DNA of 51,860 nt from G020354945 sp964570585. GTDB taxonomy: Bacteria; Omnitrophota; Gorgyraeia; JABMRG01; JAFGKX01. The notes below the pieces were generated by a model. It saw nothing but the letters and a program-made list of their open reading frames with translations. It did no database searches and was not told where the DNA came from. The DNA is taken from positions 1-51,860 of the forward strand of contig CAZMYR010000009.1 of the NCBI GenBank assembly GCA_964570585.1, given 5' to 3'. Position 1 is the first letter of the stretch. Each line of letters starts with the position of its first letter. The position numbers and the translations under genes are program-made. Below, piece by piece: positions 48,763-51,860 of this stretch.

Positions 48763-48795
48763 TAAACTCAATAAACTCAACAAACGGGGTAAGAG

Positions 48796-50265
48796 ATGCC
48801 AGAAGAACGCAAATTAATTGGGGAGTATTTAGTACAGAAAGGGGTTATTACCGAGGCTCAACTTAAGGAGGCGGTTGAGGAGCGCAAAAGGACAAACCGG
48901 AGGATCGGCGATATCTTCGTGAGGCGCGGCTTTGCCACCGAAGAAGATATAGCCAAGGCGTTGTCAGAGCAATTGGGGTTTGCCTATGTAGATCTATCCT
49001 CCTATTCTATCGAATCCGAAGCGCTGGAGTCTATTCCTGAGGGAACCTGTCGCCGATGCCAGGCCATGCCCATTTTTAAGGTTGGGGATGCGCTCACCGT
49101 AGCTATGGCAGATCCACTGGATGTGACCTCAGTCGATGAGCTAAGTATGCAATCTGGCCTGAGGATACGGCCGGTATTCGCCGCACCAACGGCGATAAAT
49201 AATGCCATCGACAAACATTATGCTGGAAAGGTGGCTCCCCCTGCTGAGGTCCCAACCCCTGAGGCTGAGGTTAAAGCTCCCGAAGAAGTGGCACGGCTTA
49301 TGGAGGAGGCGAGCAAGAAAGATGTGGTAAAGCTTGTAGATTTCCTGATAGGCGATGCCGTCCGAATGCGGGCAAGCGATATCCACTTAGAGCCAGATGA
49401 AAAAGGCTTCTATTGCCGGCTCAGGATAGANNNNNNNNNNNNNNNNNNNNNNNNNNNNNNNNNNNNNNNNNNNNNNNNNNNNNNNNNNNNNNNNNNNNNN
49501 NNNNNNNNNNNNNNNNNNNNNNNNNNNNNNGGATGTGGAAAGACCACCACTTTATATGCCATCCTGCATACCATCAATGACTTAAAGAAGAACATCATCA
49601 CCCTGGAGGACCCGATAGAATATGTGATCCCCCGGGTTCGCCAATCTCAGATAAATGTAAAGGCGGGCCTTACCTTTGCCACGGGTATGCGCGCCATCGT
49701 TAGACAGGATCCGGATATCATTATAGTCGGAGAGATCAGGGACAAAGAGACCGCCGATATCACCGTACATTCTGCGTTAACCGGGCACCTTGTCTTCTCT
49801 ACCTTACATACAAACGATGCGCCCTCTGCCGCTACACGTCTAATCGATATCGGCGTCGAGCCATATCTGGCCGCCTCATCATTAACAGGGGTTCTCGCCC
49901 AGAGGTTGGTACGTAGACTCTGTCCTTCGTGCAAACAGGAATATACCCCATCTCACGATCTGCTGAAACAACTGGGCGTGGATCAGCGTAGATATCAGCG
50001 TGGATCAGCTTCTATAAAATTCTACAAAGAGGTTGGCTGTAAGGAATGTAACCAGACCGGCTATAAGGGAAGGATAGGGATGTTTGAACTCTTGCTTCCT
50101 GATGAGGCGACAAAAGAGCTTATCATAAGGAAGACCCCGAGCCACCATCTCAAAGATGCGGCTAAAAAAGCGGGCATGCTCACCTTGAGGGAGGCGGGAT
50201 TAGAGAAGGTCATTCACGGCATAACCTCCCTGGCTGAGGTATTGAGGGTAACAGAAGAGGTATAA
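48796..50265 (+). CDS. pilB: Pilus extension/secretion ATPase (PilB/GspE), with internal scaffold gap
   Basis: An N-terminal MshEN/GspE_N domain (residues 1-135) is followed by ASDIHLEP, then a gap, then GCGKTTTLYA (Walker A). EDPIEYVIP (Asp box), VGEIRDKETADI (Walker B), TGHLVFSTLHTND (His box) and two zinc CxxC pairs (CPSC, CKEC) come next. It is the hexameric motor. The 100 N at 49431-49530 keep the frame by chance; relatives have roughly 110 residues between these points, so the real missing piece is probably about 330 bp. Between the two CxxC pairs lies a repeat-derived peptide (GVDQRRYQRGSASIK). Confidence 0.93.
   Translation: MPEERKLIGEYLVQKGVITEAQLKEAVEERKRTNRRIGDIFVRRGFATEEDIAKALSEQLGFAYVDLSSYSIESEALESIPEGTCRRCQAMPIFKVGDALTVAMADPLDVTSVDELSMQSGLRIRPVFAAPTAINNAIDKHYAGKVAPPAEVPTPEAEVKAPEEVARLMEEASKKDVVKLVDFLIGDAVRMRASDIHLEPDEKGFYCRLRIXXXXXXXXXXXXXXXXXXXXXXXXXXXXXXXXXXGCGKTTTLYAILHTINDLKKNIITLEDPIEYVIPRVRQSQINVKAGLTFATGMRAIVRQDPDIIIVGEIRDKETADITVHSALTGHLVFSTLHTNDAPSAATRLIDIGVEPYLAASSLTGVLAQRLVRRLCPSCKQEYTPSHDLLKQLGVDQRRYQRGSASIKFYKEVGCKECNQTGYKGRIGMFELLLPDEATKELIIRKTPSHHLKDAAKKAGMLTLREAGLEKVIHGITSLAEVLRVTEEV
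49431..49530. other. Scaffold gap (100 N) inside pilB
   Basis: The gap replaces the segment between SDIHLEP and the Walker A Gly. The length is a placeholder. Confidence 0.98.
49975..50014 (+). repeat. Repeat R6: exact right half (40 bp) of the 83-bp family inside pilB
   Basis: GGCGTGGATCAGCGTAGATA to CAGCTTCTA corresponds base for base in length to the last 40 bp of R3-R5. It is read in the same frame as in both pseudopilins: GV-DQRRY-QR-SASIK. Confidence 0.88.
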
Positions 50266-50292
50266 GCGTTCAAGAAAGGAAGGGGATGTAAG

Positions 50293-51657
50293 ATGAGAAG
50301 GAATAGCGTTTTTGTGTTTTTTGGGTTTTTTGTGTTTTTTGGGTTAGGGGCTCAGGATACCCTGGCAAACAATATTGCTGTAAGCAATGTTTCCTTGCAG
50401 AATCAGAGTGTGGCTAACGCGACAGTAGAGGTGAAGTTTAACCTAACCTGGGACAATTCCTTCTCCGGCACAGATGCAAATGGGGCCTCTTTTTACGACC
50501 GCGCCTGGGTGTTTGTCAAATACTGGGTTGTGGGCACAGATACTGAAAACACAGGCTGGCACCATGCCACACTTACCTCTGGCGGCACACTTACCCCCAC
50601 CTCTTTAGGAGAAGGTACAATCGCCAATATCGACACGAACCAGACAGTCAAGTGGTGCTATGGGACTAATGGGGTGGCCGCCACTGCCACTGTCCGGGTG
50701 CGCCTCTGCGCTATTGAGGTGGTCTATATCCCCGAAGGTTCATTCTATTTTGCCACCATAGAATCGGAAAGGACTGCCTCTGGTGGCTCACGTTATCCCC
50801 TTCCCGACCCACCTTATCCGGCAACCGGCGATATCCTGGTTGATAGTACTACTGCTTATATTCCCTCAGACGCCTATGAAGGTTGGCCTAATGGCTACTC
50901 TGCCTTTTATATCGCCAAATATGAGCTTTCCCAGGGCCAATATAGCGACTTTTTAAATATGCTGACTTCAACTGAGGCCTCAAATAGATTCGGTAGTTAC
51001 ACTGATTATGAACATACTATTACCTATACATCTGGTAATTCTTATGGTTCACGCTATGCTGCTAGTGCCCCCAATAGAACCTCAGCAAGGATATCCTGGG
51101 ATGACGCCAAAGTCTATGCCTCCTGGTGTGCAATGCGCCCAATGACCGAGATGGAATTTGAGAAAGCCGCTCGGGGCGGTGGCACAACTGCCTATACATA
51201 TCCCTGGGGAAATACAGACCCTTCAACAGGAAATTCAGTTTATACCCCTTCAGGTCATATATCACTTTATGATGCCTGGCAATATTATGCTAATCATTAT
51301 GATAGTGCTAATAATATCACGGGAGAAGATGGGCCAACAGATGTAGGATTATATCTTTCAGGGGATATAGCAAGGACAAATGAACAGACAGGGGCCTCTC
51401 CTTATGGAGTTACGGATATGGCCGGTAATGTCTGGGAACATCTTATAAACTGTGCTCATACTACTACACCGGCAAGTGGTGACGGCTCTATTACACCGCC
51501 TGCTTCCTGGCCCGATGCCGACGCTGGTAAGGGCAGACGCGGCGGCAGCTGGTACCATTCGTCGTCGAGCTTGCGTGTGTCCGCCCGTGACTACGCTGGC
51601 TGGACGCTCTCGCACCGCAGCAGCGCTGTGGGGTGTCGTCCTGCCAGGACTCCGTAA
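50293..51657 (+). CDS. Exported FGE-sulfatase/C-type-lectin-fold protein, DGR target
   Basis: 454 residues. A signal peptide (FVFFGFFVFFGLG) is encoded by a TTTTTTGGGTTT repeat. A beta-rich N-terminal domain (about 25-140) and an FGE-sulfatase domain (about 145-454) follow, the latter with FYIAKYELSQGQYSDFL, ISWDDAKVYASWC, MTEMEFEKAARGG and YGVTDMAGNVWEH. The last 40 residues (RGGSWYHSSSSLRVSAR, then RSSAVGCRPAR) follow the DGR variable-region layout (RGGSW...LRV..R...R....GfR.AR). This part is GC-rich and adenine-poor, unlike the rest of the gene. AAGGAAGGGG precedes the ATG. Secreted or surface ligand binding with diversified specificity is inferred; sulfatase activation is unlikely. Confidence 0.88.
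   Translation: MRRNSVFVFFGFFVFFGLGAQDTLANNIAVSNVSLQNQSVANATVEVKFNLTWDNSFSGTDANGASFYDRAWVFVKYWVVGTDTENTGWHHATLTSGGTLTPTSLGEGTIANIDTNQTVKWCYGTNGVAATATVRVRLCAIEVVYIPEGSFYFATIESERTASGGSRYPLPDPPYPATGDILVDSTTAYIPSDAYEGWPNGYSAFYIAKYELSQGQYSDFLNMLTSTEASNRFGSYTDYEHTITYTSGNSYGSRYAASAPNRTSARISWDDAKVYASWCAMRPMTEMEFEKAARGGGTTAYTYPWGNTDPSTGNSVYTPSGHISLYDAWQYYANHYDSANNITGEDGPTDVGLYLSGDIARTNEQTGASPYGVTDMAGNVWEHLINCAHTTTPASGDGSITPPASWPDADAGKGRRGGSWYHSSSSLRVSARDYAGWTLSHRSSAVGCRPARTP
51537..51657 (+). other. Candidate DGR variable region (VR)
   Basis: It covers the coding end of the target from about GRRGGSW to the stop. Codons such as TAC, CAT, TCG, AGC, GCC, GAC and GGC sit where template repeats usually hold adenine-rich AAC/AAT-type codons. 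The conserved scaffold codons (GGCGGCAGCTGG, TTGCGTGTGTCC, GCCAGGACTCCG) look template-derived. No second copy (template repeat) lies in the window, so this is by layout, composition and the neighbouring Avd-like gene. Confidence 0.8.
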
Positions 51658-51748
51658 TTCTTGAGGTCTTTTATTCTTTGATTTTTGGAAGTTTTTGATT
51701 TTTTAAATTTTTAGACATGGGATTTTTTGATGAATTGTTGTAAGTCTG
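51658..51748 (+). other. Spacer between the VR and avd
   Basis: A T-rich 91 bp with TTGATTTTT / TTTGATTTTTT words. I see no clear hairpin of the kind that follows some DGR variable regions, and no convincing terminator. Confidence 0.5.
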
Positions 51749-51860
51749 ATGTTTTCCAAACAAAAAAATTTATCATTAGTAACAAAAACTTATGATTTAA
51801 TCCTTTGGATTTTGCCAAAGCTTAGTAAATTTCCAAAAGACCAAAGATTTTTATTAGGCG
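51749..51860 (+). CDS. avd: DGR accessory protein (Avd-like four-helix bundle), cut by the window end
   Basis: ATG 51749 opens a frame that stays open to the last base (37 codons), with an in-frame TGA at 51731-51733 setting the limit. It reads KTYDLILWILPKLSKFPKDQ then RFLLG, the strongly conserved start of the four-helix-bundle/Avd family (YDLxxWxLPxxxKFPxxqRFxLG). Avd forms a pentamer that binds the DGR reverse transcriptase and is needed for mutagenic retrohoming. The place 91 bp after a VR-bearing gene is the classic order (target, avd, template repeat, RT). The SD is weak. Confidence 0.82.
   Translation, partial: MFSKQKNLSLVTKTYDLILWILPKLSKFPKDQRFLLG

Noticed and set aside
50293..51657. 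A formylglycine-generating enzyme that activates sulfatases
   Set aside because: The C-terminal DGR-type variable region and the neighbouring Avd-like gene indicate a ligand-binding use of the fold, and no sulfatase gene is nearby.

Overview
The window looks like part of a metagenome-assembled genome from an uncultured, AT-leaning Gram-negative bacterium. Three runs of exactly 100 N (39546-39645, 43420-43519, 49431-49530) mark scaffold joins. The best guess at lineage is Omnitrophota (former OP3). That rests on the giant ORF, the SSAG-type linkers in an exported protein, the pilM-N-O-Q operon with a TIGR04073-like gene, and the load of short palindromic repeats. It is an inference, because no rRNA or phylogenetic marker is present. 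All supported genes lie on the + strand.

Region 1 (1-25.9 kb): the 3' part of one giant gene, open from base 3, so at least 8,513 codons, with its N-terminus outside the window. It has YD/Rhs-like repeats, a glycine-rich hydrophobic stretch, beta-rich modules including a 573-bp tandem duplication, long helical and coiled-coil stretches, hydrophobic segments, a SecA/DEAD-like ATPase core, an HExxH metalloprotease-like motif and a transglutaminase-like C-terminal segment. A PilZ gene is translationally coupled to its stop. A structured RNA candidate with a terminator-like end follows.

Region 2 (26-36.3 kb): compact housekeeping and signalling genes, many overlapping by a few bases. In order: Lgt-like membrane protein, UPF0280 (COG2122) and NIL-ferredoxin (both linked to sulfide-dependent homocysteine synthesis), Na+/Ca2+ exchanger, pentapeptide-repeat K+ channel, YqeY, CPBP protease, DJ-1/PfpI, peptide deformylase, a PAS histidine kinase with a response regulator, and a Fic AMP-transferase behind a consensus promoter overlapped by a palindromic operator. 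Palindromic intergenic repeats separate several of them.

Region 3 (36.3-39.5 kb): about 3 kb bounded by a 27-bp exact direct repeat that reads like a tRNA 3' end on the minus strand. It holds a truncated nuclease-like fragment and an 807-aa exported protein of unknown function, and resembles an integrated or decayed island.

Region 4 (39.6-50.3 kb): a type IV pilus/type II secretion operon: ParA-like ATPase, PilM, PilN, PilO(+PilP-like), secretin, TIGR04073-like protein, PilC, a GxxExxY nuclease-like protein, a major pseudopilin, a PilX/GspK-like pseudopilin and PilB/GspE. Most gene junctions carry a simple repeat or a member of an 83-bp palindromic family. Members of that family are translated in one fixed frame in both pseudopilin leaders and, as a half-element, inside PilB. 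A GxxExxY gene sits between two members.

Region 5 (50.3-51.86 kb): an exported FGE-sulfatase/C-type-lectin-fold protein whose GC-rich C-terminus has the layout of a diversity-generating retroelement (DGR) variable region. It is followed by the first 37 codons of an Avd-like four-helix-bundle accessory protein. The template repeat and reverse transcriptase should lie just past the window end. The DGR and the repeat/GxxExxY association are the most interesting leads.
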